Positions 16,754 to 26,146 of a DNA stretch of 64,000 nucleotides are shown in pieces (the first letter of the stretch is position 1; each line of letters starts with the position of its first letter). Source of the DNA: Pseudomonadota bacterium (GTDB lineage: Bacteria > Pseudomonadota > Gammaproteobacteria > Burkholderiales > Burkholderiaceae_B); assembly GCA_023439305.1 (NCBI GenBank), contig JAEXOO010000031.1, positions 1 through 64,000 on the forward strand. Direction: 5' to 3'. A program made the translations under genes and the position numbers. The notes beneath the pieces are model-generated. The model saw only the letters and a program-made list of their open reading frames with translations. It had not been told where the DNA came from and did not search any database.

Positions 16754-17747
16754 GCCCAGTATCGAAGTAGCGGTAGGCGTCCTGCTGCAGCCCGATGGCC
16801 GTGTGCTGCTGGGCAGCCGGCCAGCCGACAAGCCCTGGCCCGGCTGGTGGGAGCTGCCGGGCGGCAAGATCGAACCCGGAGAAGAAGTCATGCAAGCGCT
16901 GGTGCGCGAACTGCGCGAAGAGCTGGACATCGAAACCACCGATGCTCAGCCCTGGGTCACCTACACACACGAATACCCCAAGAATTTCGTCAAACTGTAC
17001 TTCTGCCTGGTGCGCGGCTGGAAAGGCGAACCACGCGGCGTAGAAGGCCAGGAATTGGCCTGGGTGAATCCGGCCGGCCCTCTGGGCGTGGGACCCGTAC
17101 TGCCGGCCACCGAACCGCCGCTGAAATGGCTGCAATTGCCCGAACGCTACCTGATCACCCAGATCGACGAGCCCGCCCGCCTGCCCGCCTATCTGGAGCA
17201 ACTGGAAACAGCTCTGCAGCAGGGCCTGGCCTTGGTGCAGTTCCGCGAGCCCGGCTGGGCCGCCCGTGAAGACGCTGAATTCCATCTGCATCAGGCATTT
17301 CTCCAGGTCGTCAACCTGTGCCACCGCTACCAGGCCCGCTGCCTGGTGAACAGCGTGCACCCCGAAAGCTGGTGGGACCACGCCGACGGCGTGCATCTGC
17401 GCGCCAGCGACGCTCAGTCCCTGGCCGAACGCCGGCACGACACCCTGGCGGCATTCCCTTCCTTGAATCAAGGTTTGATCGGCGTGTCGGCCCACAATGA
17501 AAGCGACATCGAACTGGCGCGCAAGATACAGGCAGATTTCCTGGTCCTGGGCCATGTACTGGAAACCCGCTCTCATCCCGGCGATCCCGGTATGGGCTGG
17601 ACTCGCTTCGCACAGCTCGCGTCCCAGGCAGGCCGCCCCGTCTATGCCATCGGAGGGCAGTCTGCACAGACCCTGGCCAGCGCGCGGCAGCACGGCGCAC
17701 ACGGCATTGCCGGCATACGCAAGCTGATGGACGACACTCGCGCATGA
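16746..17747 (+). CDS. Nudix hydrolase fused to a thiamine-phosphate-synthase-like domain
   Basis: 333 residues. The N-terminal MutT-like domain (about 1-130) has a complete Nudix box starting at Gly40 (GGKIEPGEEV then RELREEL at 54-60) and should hydrolyse oxidised nucleotides such as 8-oxo-dGTP. The C-terminal half (about 140-333) is a TIM-barrel ThiE/TenI-like domain (LVQFREP, CLVNSV, GVHLRASD, GVSAHNESD, FLVLGHVLET, VYAIGGQ). This architecture is recurrent in Proteobacteria; the role of the ThiE-like half is unknown. Start ATG overlaps the DUF815 stop, and the stop overlaps the next start by four bases. Confidence 0.9.
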   Translation: MSKPSIEVAVGVLLQPDGRVLLGSRPADKPWPGWWELPGGKIEPGEEVMQALVRELREELDIETTDAQPWVTYTHEYPKNFVKLYFCLVRGWKGEPRGVEGQELAWVNPAGPLGVGPVLPATEPPLKWLQLPERYLITQIDEPARLPAYLEQLETALQQGLALVQFREPGWAAREDAEFHLHQAFLQVVNLCHRYQARCLVNSVHPESWWDHADGVHLRASDAQSLAERRHDTLAAFPSLNQGLIGVSAHNESDIELARKIQADFLVLGHVLETRSHPGDPGMGWTRFAQLASQAGRPVYAIGGQSAQTLASARQHGAHGIAGIRKLMDDTRA

Positions 17748-18469
17748 CACCGCCCGTAACCATTTCCGAGCATGAAGGAGTACGCTACCTGCACCTGGGC
17801 ACGCCCTGGGTACAGGGAGCCATGCGCCTGGACGCGCCCGACCGGCTGGAGTTGGAATACATACGGCAGATGATGATGTGGATGCTGTTCCTGGAACAGC
17901 CCCGCCGCATCGCGCAACTGGGGCTAGGCGCAGGCGCGCTGACGCGTTTCTGTCATCAGCAGTTTCCCGACACCCTGGTCGAGGCCGTAGAGCTGAATCC
18001 CGACGTCATCCGAGCCTGCAGGCTGGTCTTTGAGCTGCCGCCCGACAATGAATATCTGCGGGTGCACACCTGCGACGCGCTGGACTATCTGGACCAACAG
18101 GACGCCAGCCTGGACATTCTGCAGGTGGATCTGTATTCGGATCAGGCCGACCACCCCGCGCTGGAAGACCAGGCCTTCTATCAGGCCTGCCAGCAGGCGC
18201 TGACCCCGCACGGCCTATTGACCGTCAACCTGCTGGGCTCGCCCCTGGTCCATGCGCGCAATCTGCATGCCTTGCAGGAAACATTCACCGCGGTAGCCTG
18301 GCTGCCGGAAAGTCATGACGGCAATATCGTGGCCATCGCGTTCAAGAATGCGCCGCAGATCGACTTTGACGATCTTTACGAACGCGCGGATCACATTCAG
18401 GCTCAATACGGCCTGGACGACGCCCGCCGTTGGGTCGACGGCCTGTACGCCTGGATGGAGCAGGACTGA
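17744..18469 (+). CDS. Spermidine-synthase-like methyltransferase-fold protein
   Basis: 241 residues with a Rossmann fold of the spermidine synthase superfamily: AQLGLGAGALTRFC (SAM-type glycine loop), VEAVELNPDVI, and LDILQVDLYSD. The N-terminal tetramerisation domain of true spermidine synthases is shortened and the DxxD polyamine motif is not obvious, so activity as a spermidine synthase is doubtful. Joined to the Nudix-ThiE gene by an ATGA overlap, third gene of the DUF815 unit. It converges with the efflux operon. Confidence 0.78.
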   Translation: MTPPVTISEHEGVRYLHLGTPWVQGAMRLDAPDRLELEYIRQMMMWMLFLEQPRRIAQLGLGAGALTRFCHQQFPDTLVEAVELNPDVIRACRLVFELPPDNEYLRVHTCDALDYLDQQDASLDILQVDLYSDQADHPALEDQAFYQACQQALTPHGLLTVNLLGSPLVHARNLHALQETFTAVAWLPESHDGNIVAIAFKNAPQIDFDDLYERADHIQAQYGLDDARRWVDGLYAWMEQD

Positions 18470-18483
18470 GGCCGTCCTGCCGG

Positions 18484-19953
18484 TCAAGGCGCGGCACTTT
18501 CGGCGCTGCCGGCGTCAAAGCCCGCTGATTCGGGCGACGCCGTCCAGCCACCGCCCAGAGCGACCAGCAGCTTGACCGCCGCCCGCAGACGCTGCGACTC
18601 CAGATCCAGGGCCTGGCGCTCCGCAGAAAACGCGCTGGTCTCAGTCTGCGCCAAGCTCAGATAGTCCACCAGCCCAGCATCAAACTGATTGCGTGTCAGT
18701 TGCAAGGACTCCCGCGCCGCCGCCAGGGCGCGCGCCTGGCTGGCCTGCTCACGACCCAGGCCATTCAGGTCCGACAAAGCGTCCTCCACTTCTTTGAGCG
18801 CATCCAGTACCGTCTGGCGGTAGGCTGCGACCTGTTCGTCATAGCCTGCCTCGGCCTGCGCCACCTGTGCGCGCCGTGCGCCAAAGTCGAGCAAGGTCAA
18901 CGCCAACGACGGCCCCAAGGACCAGACACGGGACGGCGCGGTCAACCATTGGCTAAGATCCGAACTACTGAAGCCGCCGCTGGCATTCAATGTCAAACTG
19001 GGAAACCAGGCCGCCTTGGCGACGCCGATGTCCGCGTTGGCTTGCGCCATCCGGCGCTCGGCGCGCGCCACATCCGGACGTTGTTCAAGCAGACTGGAGG
19101 GCAGCCCCACCGGTATCTCGGGCACAACCGGCCAAGGGGCATGGGGCACCACTTCGAACTGGGACGGCGGGCGGCCTACCAGCACCGCCATCGCATGCTG
19201 ATAAGATGCCTTTTCCCTGTCCAGCGCCAGCCGCTGAGTACGAGCCCCTTCGAGCTGACTGAGCGCCGCCGCCACATCGCCAGGAGCAGAAAAGCCTGCG
19301 TTCAGACGGTTCTGATTCACGCTTAAGGACCGTTCATACGCCTGCACTGTCTGGTCCAGCAGACGCTCGGCGGATTCCACTGCACGGTACTGGAAATAGG
19401 TCTGCGCCAACTGCGACTGCAGGCTCAGGCGCGTGGCCGCCATGTCGGCAGCACTGGCCTGCAACGAAGCATCCCCGGATTCGACCTGACGGCGGATGCG
19501 TCCCCATAGATCCACTTCCCAGGCCACATTGGCGCCCAGATCGTAGGCGCTGGCGCTTTGACTCGTGTCGCCTGAGCCGCTGCCGCGCCGTGTGGACGAC
19601 GCCGAGCTGCCGACCTGCGGAAACAGATTCGAGCGCGTATTGGACAAGGCCGCCTGGGCCTGGCGCACGCGCGCCTGCGCCTGTTGCAGAGAAAAATTCT
19701 GCTCATTCAGATTCCGGATCAACTGATCCAGAACGCCGTCATTGAAAGCATTCCACCAGTCGCCGCGCTCCGTCAGGTCGGCAGGTTGCGCCGTCTTCCA
19801 GGCGCCCTCGACGCGCACCTCGCGGAACTGATCGCCCACCGGCGCATCGGGACGCTGGTAATCGGGGCCTACGGCACAGCCCGTCAATGCCCCCAGCAGA
19901 ACGACCAACCCCAGGCGCGCAAAAGTCGGATTGGAAAGACGATAAACAGGCAT
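18484..19953 (-). CDS. RND efflux outer-membrane lipoprotein (OprM/NodT family)
   Basis: 489-residue outer-membrane channel. Lipobox LTGC with acylated Cys at about 26, then two repeated TolC-type alpha-hairpin segments (RQAQAALSNTRSNLFPQVGSS-like coil and the later EVEDALSDLNGLGREQASQA). It ends the operon, two bases after the second RND pump gene. It would form the trans-envelope exit for the MdtABC-like pump. Substrates are unknown. Confidence 0.92.
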   Translation of the reverse strand: MPVYRLSNPTFARLGLVVLLGALTGCAVGPDYQRPDAPVGDQFREVRVEGAWKTAQPADLTERGDWWNAFNDGVLDQLIRNLNEQNFSLQQAQARVRQAQAALSNTRSNLFPQVGSSASSTRRGSGSGDTSQSASAYDLGANVAWEVDLWGRIRRQVESGDASLQASAADMAATRLSLQSQLAQTYFQYRAVESAERLLDQTVQAYERSLSVNQNRLNAGFSAPGDVAAALSQLEGARTQRLALDREKASYQHAMAVLVGRPPSQFEVVPHAPWPVVPEIPVGLPSSLLEQRPDVARAERRMAQANADIGVAKAAWFPSLTLNASGGFSSSDLSQWLTAPSRVWSLGPSLALTLLDFGARRAQVAQAEAGYDEQVAAYRQTVLDALKEVEDALSDLNGLGREQASQARALAAARESLQLTRNQFDAGLVDYLSLAQTETSAFSAERQALDLESQRLRAAVKLLVALGGGWTASPESAGFDAGSAESAAP

Positions 19954-19955
19954 GA

Positions 19956-22900
19956 TCAGGTCGGCTCATTCAAAGTGGTGCGTCGCGCACGGCGCATGAA
20001 TCGGTGGCGCAGGCGGTCCAGGTAAAGATAAACCACGGGCGTGGTGTACAAGGTCAGGATCTGGCTGAGCACCAGCCCGCCCACAATCGTGATCCCCAAG
20101 GGCTGACGCATCTCCACGCCCGGGCCAGTCGCCAACACCAGGGGAATGGCGCCGAAAATAGCCGATAGCGTAGTCATCATGATGGGCCGGAAACGCACCA
20201 GACAAGCTTCGTAGATCGCCTGGCGGGAATCCAGACCGCGCTCACGCTCCATCTGCAAGGCGTAATCCACCATCATGATGGCGTTCTTCTTGACGATGCC
20301 GATCAGCAGAAACACCCCGATCATGGCGATCAGGTTGAACTCACCACTGGTCATCATCAGGGCCAGCAAGGCGCCGATGCCCGCCGACGGCAAGGTAGAC
20401 AGAATGGTCAGCGGGTGCATATAGCTTTCGTACAACATGCCCAGCACAATGTACAACGCGACCAAGGCAGCCAGGAACATCAGCGGCTGCTTGGCAATGG
20501 AGTCCAGCATCTGGGCGGTGTTGCCCTCGAACCCGGCCTGGATCTCGCGCGTGGGCAGCTGGATGCGTGCCATGGCCTGCTCGATGGCAGCCGTGGCCTC
20601 GGCCAAGGTCACCCCCTCGGCCAAACCGAAAGAAACGGACTCGGCAACCAGCAAGCCCATATGGTTGATGCTGCGTGGCGCCGTCCCGGTCGTGAAACGC
20701 GTGAAGGCCGACAAGGGTACGCGCGTGCCATCGCGGGCCACGACTTCGATCTCCATCAACGATTGCAGATCCTGCGCGAAACGCGGCTCCACCCCCATCA
20801 CCACACTGTACTGGTTCAGACGGCCATAAATGGTGGAGACCTGCCGCTGGCTGAAGGAGTTGTTCAGGGTATTGGCGACCAAGGCCATGTCCACGCCCAG
20901 GCGCATTGCCTGATCGCGGTCGATCTCCAACTGCACCAGACCCGCTTTGTCGTCCGTGCTGGTATCCACGTCCACCAGTTCAGGCAGATCGGCCATAGCC
21001 TGCTGCACTTTAGGCAGCCAGGTCTTGAGCAACTCCAGATCGCTGCCCAGCAACGAGTAGTCGTAGGAGCCAGCGCGCGACCCACCGCCCCCGCCCACCG
21101 GAATATCCTGCTGCGGCACCATGAACATGCGCGCGCCAGGCGTAGTGCTGAGCGGATCGCGCAGCCGGTTGACCACATCAATGGCACTGGCCGTGCGCTC
21201 TTCGAGAGGCTTGAGTTCGACCAGGATGAAGGACGATGTGCTGCCGCCGCGCCCGCCGGCAAAGACCGCCACCGACTGAATATCCGGATCTTTGTTCAGG
21301 ATGGCCCGAAAATGCTCCAGCTTGGGCTCCATGGCCTGAAACGACGTGCCCCTATCCACCCGAAAAAAGCCCATGAGCTGGCCGGTATCCTGTTGCGGGA
21401 ATAGGCCCTTGGGCACTGCTGCATACAGGTAGACGTTCAGGCCTATGGTCGCAAACAGGGACAGCAGCATGATGCGGTGATGCTTCAAGGCCCAATCCAG
21501 CGAGCGCCGGTAGCCGCGCCAGCTAGCGTCCCCGATCCAGCCCAGGAACCGGCTGACGGGGTTGCGCGGCCGCCCGTGCTGAGGCCCTGGCTTGAGCAAG
21601 CGTGCGGACATCATGGGAGTCAGCATCAGGGAGATGATCAGCGAAACCAAGACCGCCGTGCATAATGTGACTGCAAATTCCATGAACAATCGGCCGGCCA
21701 GGCCGCCGATCAGCCACAGGGGGATAAAGACGGCCACCAGCGACAGGCTCATGGCTGTCACGGTAAAACCGACCTCGCGCGTACCGCGCAAGGCGGCGCG
21801 CATGGGAGACAAGCCTTTTTCCAGATAGCGCATGATGCTTTCCAGCACCACGATGGCATCGTCCACCACAAAACCCGTAGCAACGATCAAGGCCATCAGG
21901 GAAATCGTATTCAGTGTGAAGCCGAATACATACATCAGCGCAAACGTGCTGATCAAAGAAGCCGGGACGGCGATGGCCGGAATCAGGGCGGCGCGCCAAT
22001 TGCGCAGGAACAGCAGCACCACCAGCACCACCAGGGCGACGGCAATGATCAGCGTCAGTTGCGCTTCCTCCAGTGTGGCCCTTATGCTGGGCGTGCGATC
22101 CTGCGCCACGGTCAGATGCGCCTCGCTGGGCAGCATGTCTTCGATATCCGGCAGACGATCCCGAATGGTATTGACCGTCTCGATGATGTTCGCACCCGCC
22201 TGGCGGCGCACGATCAAGAGCACCGCCGGTTGATTGTTCAAATAGCCCAGGCTGTGTATGTCTTCGACCGAGTCTTCTACCAGGGCGACATCACCCAGAC
22301 GTATGACCTGGTTGTCCTGAGTCTTGAGCACCAGAGGCTCGAATTGCCGTGCCTGGTTGTATTGTTTGCCCGAGCTGAGCTGCCACTGGTCCTGGCCGTT
22401 TTCCAGATAGCCATTGGGCCGCAGACTGTTGGCGTTATTGATGACGGTGCGCACATCGTCCAGCGCAATGCCGGCCGAGGCCAAGGCCTTGGGATTCAGG
22501 CCCACGCGCACCGCCGGCAGCGACCCGCCCCCTACCTCCACCGATCCGACGCCAGGAATCTGCGCCAGCTTCTGCTGCACAATGCCGCTGGCCATGTCAT
22601 AGAGCTGGGCTTTGGTCGCCGTGGGCGAGGTCAACGCCAGCACCATGACAGGCATGGAGGACGGATTGACCTTTTCGTAGGTCGGCACGTTGGACATGCC
22701 CGAGGGCAGCATGGGCCGCGCCTGATTGATGGCGGCCTGCACGTCGCGGGCCGCGCTTTCAATGTTGCGGTCCAGTTCGAACACCAGAATGATCTGCGTG
22801 GACCCTTCGCTGCTGCGCGAGCTCATTTCGGAAATACCCGAGATCGACCCCAAGGACTGTTCCAGCGGTGTCGCCACGCTGGAGGCCATGGTCTCGGGGC

Positions 22901-23066
22901 TGGCGCCCGGCAGGCTGGCCGACACCGCGATCATGGGGAAATCCATTTCAGGCAATGGCGCTACCGGCAGCAGACGCAGCGACAGAATCCCCACCAGCAC
23001 CATGGCCAGCGCCAGCAAGCTGGAGCCCACCGGCCGGAAGATGAACAAACCCAACAGACGCTTCAT
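19956..23066 (-). CDS. mdtC: RND multidrug efflux permease (MdtC-like)
   Basis: 1036-residue inner-membrane proton-driven pump of the HAE-1 class with 12 helices, two large periplasmic loops, and conserved TM4 residues in GFVVDDAIVVLESIMRYLEKG. The paired arrangement with a second pump gene and the sequence style (LPAVRVGLNPKALASAGIALDDVR; PGVEMRQPLGITIVGGL) match MdtC/MuxC, which forms a heterotrimer with MdtB. Start ATG overlaps the upstream stop by four bases. Third gene of the four-gene operon. Confidence 0.92.
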   Translation of the reverse strand: MKRLLGLFIFRPVGSSLLALAMVLVGILSLRLLPVAPLPEMDFPMIAVSASLPGASPETMASSVATPLEQSLGSISGISEMSSRSSEGSTQIILVFELDRNIESAARDVQAAINQARPMLPSGMSNVPTYEKVNPSSMPVMVLALTSPTATKAQLYDMASGIVQQKLAQIPGVGSVEVGGGSLPAVRVGLNPKALASAGIALDDVRTVINNANSLRPNGYLENGQDQWQLSSGKQYNQARQFEPLVLKTQDNQVIRLGDVALVEDSVEDIHSLGYLNNQPAVLLIVRRQAGANIIETVNTIRDRLPDIEDMLPSEAHLTVAQDRTPSIRATLEEAQLTLIIAVALVVLVVLLFLRNWRAALIPAIAVPASLISTFALMYVFGFTLNTISLMALIVATGFVVDDAIVVLESIMRYLEKGLSPMRAALRGTREVGFTVTAMSLSLVAVFIPLWLIGGLAGRLFMEFAVTLCTAVLVSLIISLMLTPMMSARLLKPGPQHGRPRNPVSRFLGWIGDASWRGYRRSLDWALKHHRIMLLSLFATIGLNVYLYAAVPKGLFPQQDTGQLMGFFRVDRGTSFQAMEPKLEHFRAILNKDPDIQSVAVFAGGRGGSTSSFILVELKPLEERTASAIDVVNRLRDPLSTTPGARMFMVPQQDIPVGGGGGSRAGSYDYSLLGSDLELLKTWLPKVQQAMADLPELVDVDTSTDDKAGLVQLEIDRDQAMRLGVDMALVANTLNNSFSQRQVSTIYGRLNQYSVVMGVEPRFAQDLQSLMEIEVVARDGTRVPLSAFTRFTTGTAPRSINHMGLLVAESVSFGLAEGVTLAEATAAIEQAMARIQLPTREIQAGFEGNTAQMLDSIAKQPLMFLAALVALYIVLGMLYESYMHPLTILSTLPSAGIGALLALMMTSGEFNLIAMIGVFLLIGIVKKNAIMMVDYALQMERERGLDSRQAIYEACLVRFRPIMMTTLSAIFGAIPLVLATGPGVEMRQPLGITIVGGLVLSQILTLYTTPVVYLYLDRLRHRFMRRARRTTLNEPT

Positions 23067-26000
23067 GAAGCCTCGCGCACGCCGTTGCGGCGGGTGAAGC
23101 GGTCAAAGAACAGGTAGATGACGGGCGTAGTGAACAAGGTCAGCACCTGGCTGGCGAGCAAGCCCCCCACCATGACCAGGCCCAGGGGCTGGCGCAACTC
23201 GGCCCCCGAACCGCTGGCGAACATCAGCGGAATAGCGCTGAGCAAGGCAGCCAGAGTGGTCATCAGAATGGGGCGGAAACGCAGCAGAGCCGCCTGGTGA
23301 ATCGCCTGGCGCGCAGACAGGCCCTGCTCGCGCTGCGCCTCCAGCGCGAAGTCGATCATCATGATGGCGTTTTTCTTGACGATGCCGATCAGCAAAATAA
23401 TACCGATCACCCCCACCATGTCCAGGTCCCTGCCGGCCAGCAGCAAGGCCAGCAGCGCACCGATGGCGGCCGACGGCAACGTCGACAAGATGGTGACGGG
23501 ATGGATATAGCTCTCGTACAGAATTCCCAGCACGATATACATGGTCAGCACCGCCGCCAGCATCAGCCACAGCGTGCTGGACAAGGAGGCGTGGAAGGCC
23601 TTGGCCGCTCCCAAGTAGCGCAGATCCACCGAACCGGGCATGCCGATCTCATTGCGCACGGTCTCGATAGCGTCGATCGCATCGGACAGGGAATAGCCCT
23701 CGGACAGGTCGAATGATACATTCACGGCCGGAAACTGGCCCAGACGCTCGACCGACAGCGTGCTGGGCTGAAGCTGTATGCGCGCCAGAGAGGTGACCGG
23801 AACCGAGGTGCCGGAACTGGTATTCACATAAATGCGTTCGAGGTCCTGCGGAGCCTGACGATAATCCCCCTGCACCTCCAGCACCACGCGGTACTGAGCG
23901 GACTGGGTGTAGATGGTGGAAATCAAGCGCTGGCCGAAGGCATCGTACAAGGCATCGTCGATATTCGCCTTGGTCACGCCGACACGCGCCGCCGCATCCC
24001 GGTCTATGTCCAGCAGCAACTGCAGTCCGTCGTTCTGCAGGCTCATGGAAGCGTCCTTGATCTGGGGCAGCCCGCGCACGGCCTCGAGCCATTTGGGCAT
24101 CCATTCATTCAAGACGGCGGTATCCGGATCCGACAGGGCCATCTGGTAGACATTGCGGCTGATCTGATCGTCGACCGTCAGCTCCTGGATCGACTGCTGG
24201 TACACCTCCAGGCCTGGGATGCTCTCCAGGCGCTCATCCAGTCTGTCCATAATTTCAGTAGCCGTCGCCCGACCGCTGTCCTGCGGTTTCAGGGCGATCT
24301 GCATGCGGCCGTTGTTCAGAGTGGCATTGGTGCCGTCCACGCCGATGAAGGAGGTCACGGTGTCGACATCCGGATCCTGCAGCACGATGGCAGCGGCCTC
24401 CTGTTGCAGGCGGCTCATGGCGCTGAATGAGGCTGTCTGCGGACCTTGGGTGATGACCTGGATCAGACCGGTATCCTGCTGCGGAAAGAATCCTTTGGGC
24501 ACCACCAGATACAGCAAGGCCGTGACCACAACCGTGGCCAGCGCCACCAGCAGAGTCAGGGTCTGGTGACGCAACACAAAGATCAGACCCTTGTCATACG
24601 AATGGATGATTCTGTCCATTTGCTCGCCCGCCCAGGTCGTGAAGCGGCCATGCTTCTGTTCGGCACTGGGTTTGAGCATGCGCGCGCACATCATGGGCGT
24701 GAGCGTCAACGAAATAAACAAGGACAGAAGAATCGCAACCGCCAGGGTAATGGCGAACTCGCGAAACAGCCGCCCGATGACATCGCTCATGAATAGCAAC
24801 GGAATCAGCACGGCGATCAGGGAAATGGTCAGGGAGAACAAGGTGAAGCCGATCTGCGCGGCGCCCTTCAAGGCCGCCTGCATGGCGCTGTCACCTTTTT
24901 CGATATAGCGGGCGATGTTCTCGATCATGACGATGGCATCGTCCACCACAAAGCCGGTGGCGATGGTCAGCGCCATGAGGGTCAGGTTGTTCACGCTGAA
25001 ACCGCACAGGAACATGATGCCGAACGTGCCGATCAGCGAAATCGGCACGACCACACTGGGAATGACGGTGGCCGTCCAGGTACGCAGAAACACGAAAGTG
25101 ACCAGCACCACGAGCACAATGGCCAGGATCATTTCCTGCTGCACATGCTCTACCGAGTCGCGTATGGTCTGCGTGCGGTCGGTCGCCACGGTGACGTCCA
25201 CACCCACCGGCAAAGAACGCCGGATTTCAGGCAGCAGGCGTTGTATCTGGTCCACGACGTCGATGACGTTGGCCCCGGGCTGGCGCTGGATATTGAGCAG
25301 AATTGCGGGATCAGCCCCGACCCAGGCCGCCTGGCGGACATCCTCGGCATCGCGCACCACCGTGGCGACTTCGCCCAGGCGCACGGCGGCATCGTTCTGG
25401 TAGGCGATGATCAGGTTCTCGTAATCGCTGACCGACTGGAGCTGCTCGTTGGCGCTGATGCTGGTGGAGCGCTGCGGACCATCCAGATTGCCTTTGGGCT
25501 GGTTGACGTTGGCCGCCGTGATGGCCTGACGCAGATTCGTCAAGGTCAGGCTGCGCGCCGCCAATGCCGCCGGATCCGCCTGGATTCGGACAGCCGGCTG
25601 CTGGCCCCCGGCAATGCTGACCAAGCCCACCCCGTTGACCTGCGAGAGCTTCTGCGCGACGCGCACGTCGATCAGATCGCGTACTTCGTGCAAAGGCATG
25701 TTAGGCGAAGTCACCGCCAGCGAAATGACCGGCGTGTCGGCCGGGTTGACCTTGTTGTAGATGGGCGGGGCCGGCAGGTCATTGGGCAGCATATTGGAGG
25801 CCGCATTGATGGCCGCCTGCACTTCCTGTTCGGCCACGTCCAGCGACAGCCCCAGGTCGAACTGCAGGGTAATGCGCGATGCGCCGCCCGAGCTGGAAGA
25901 AATCATCTGCGACAGGCCGGACATGCTGCCGAACCGCCGCTCCAGCGGCGACGTCACCAGGGCGGCCACCACGTCGGGACTGGCCCCCGGGTAAAGCGTC

Positions 26001-26143
26001 ACGACCTGGATCGTGGGATAGTCCACCTGCGGCAGAGCCGCCACCGGCAACATGCGATAGCCCAGCAAGCCGGACACCAGCAGCGCGACCATCGCCAGTG
26101 TCGTAGCCACCGGGCGCAGAATGAAAAGGCGCGACATGCTCAC
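23063..26143 (-). CDS. mdtB: RND multidrug efflux permease (MdtB-like)
   Basis: 1026-residue partner pump of the same family, with GFVVDDAIVMIENIARYIEKGDS in TM4 and the opening MSMSRLFILRPVATTLAM. MdtB-type subunits associate two-to-one with MdtC in E. coli. It starts three bases after the adaptor gene stop. The B/C order follows MdtABC/MuxABC operons; assignment of which is B and which is C comes from position and sequence style. Confidence 0.92.
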   Translation of the reverse strand: MSMSRLFILRPVATTLAMVALLVSGLLGYRMLPVAALPQVDYPTIQVVTLYPGASPDVVAALVTSPLERRFGSMSGLSQMISSSSGGASRITLQFDLGLSLDVAEQEVQAAINAASNMLPNDLPAPPIYNKVNPADTPVISLAVTSPNMPLHEVRDLIDVRVAQKLSQVNGVGLVSIAGGQQPAVRIQADPAALAARSLTLTNLRQAITAANVNQPKGNLDGPQRSTSISANEQLQSVSDYENLIIAYQNDAAVRLGEVATVVRDAEDVRQAAWVGADPAILLNIQRQPGANVIDVVDQIQRLLPEIRRSLPVGVDVTVATDRTQTIRDSVEHVQQEMILAIVLVVLVTFVFLRTWTATVIPSVVVPISLIGTFGIMFLCGFSVNNLTLMALTIATGFVVDDAIVMIENIARYIEKGDSAMQAALKGAAQIGFTLFSLTISLIAVLIPLLFMSDVIGRLFREFAITLAVAILLSLFISLTLTPMMCARMLKPSAEQKHGRFTTWAGEQMDRIIHSYDKGLIFVLRHQTLTLLVALATVVVTALLYLVVPKGFFPQQDTGLIQVITQGPQTASFSAMSRLQQEAAAIVLQDPDVDTVTSFIGVDGTNATLNNGRMQIALKPQDSGRATATEIMDRLDERLESIPGLEVYQQSIQELTVDDQISRNVYQMALSDPDTAVLNEWMPKWLEAVRGLPQIKDASMSLQNDGLQLLLDIDRDAAARVGVTKANIDDALYDAFGQRLISTIYTQSAQYRVVLEVQGDYRQAPQDLERIYVNTSSGTSVPVTSLARIQLQPSTLSVERLGQFPAVNVSFDLSEGYSLSDAIDAIETVRNEIGMPGSVDLRYLGAAKAFHASLSSTLWLMLAAVLTMYIVLGILYESYIHPVTILSTLPSAAIGALLALLLAGRDLDMVGVIGIILLIGIVKKNAIMMIDFALEAQREQGLSARQAIHQAALLRFRPILMTTLAALLSAIPLMFASGSGAELRQPLGLVMVGGLLASQVLTLFTTPVIYLFFDRFTRRNGVREAS

Positions 26144-26146
26144 GGT

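Noticed and set aside
17744..18469. Genuine spermidine synthase
   Set aside because: Short N-terminal domain and no clear polyamine-binding DxxD motif; kept as a fold-level call only.
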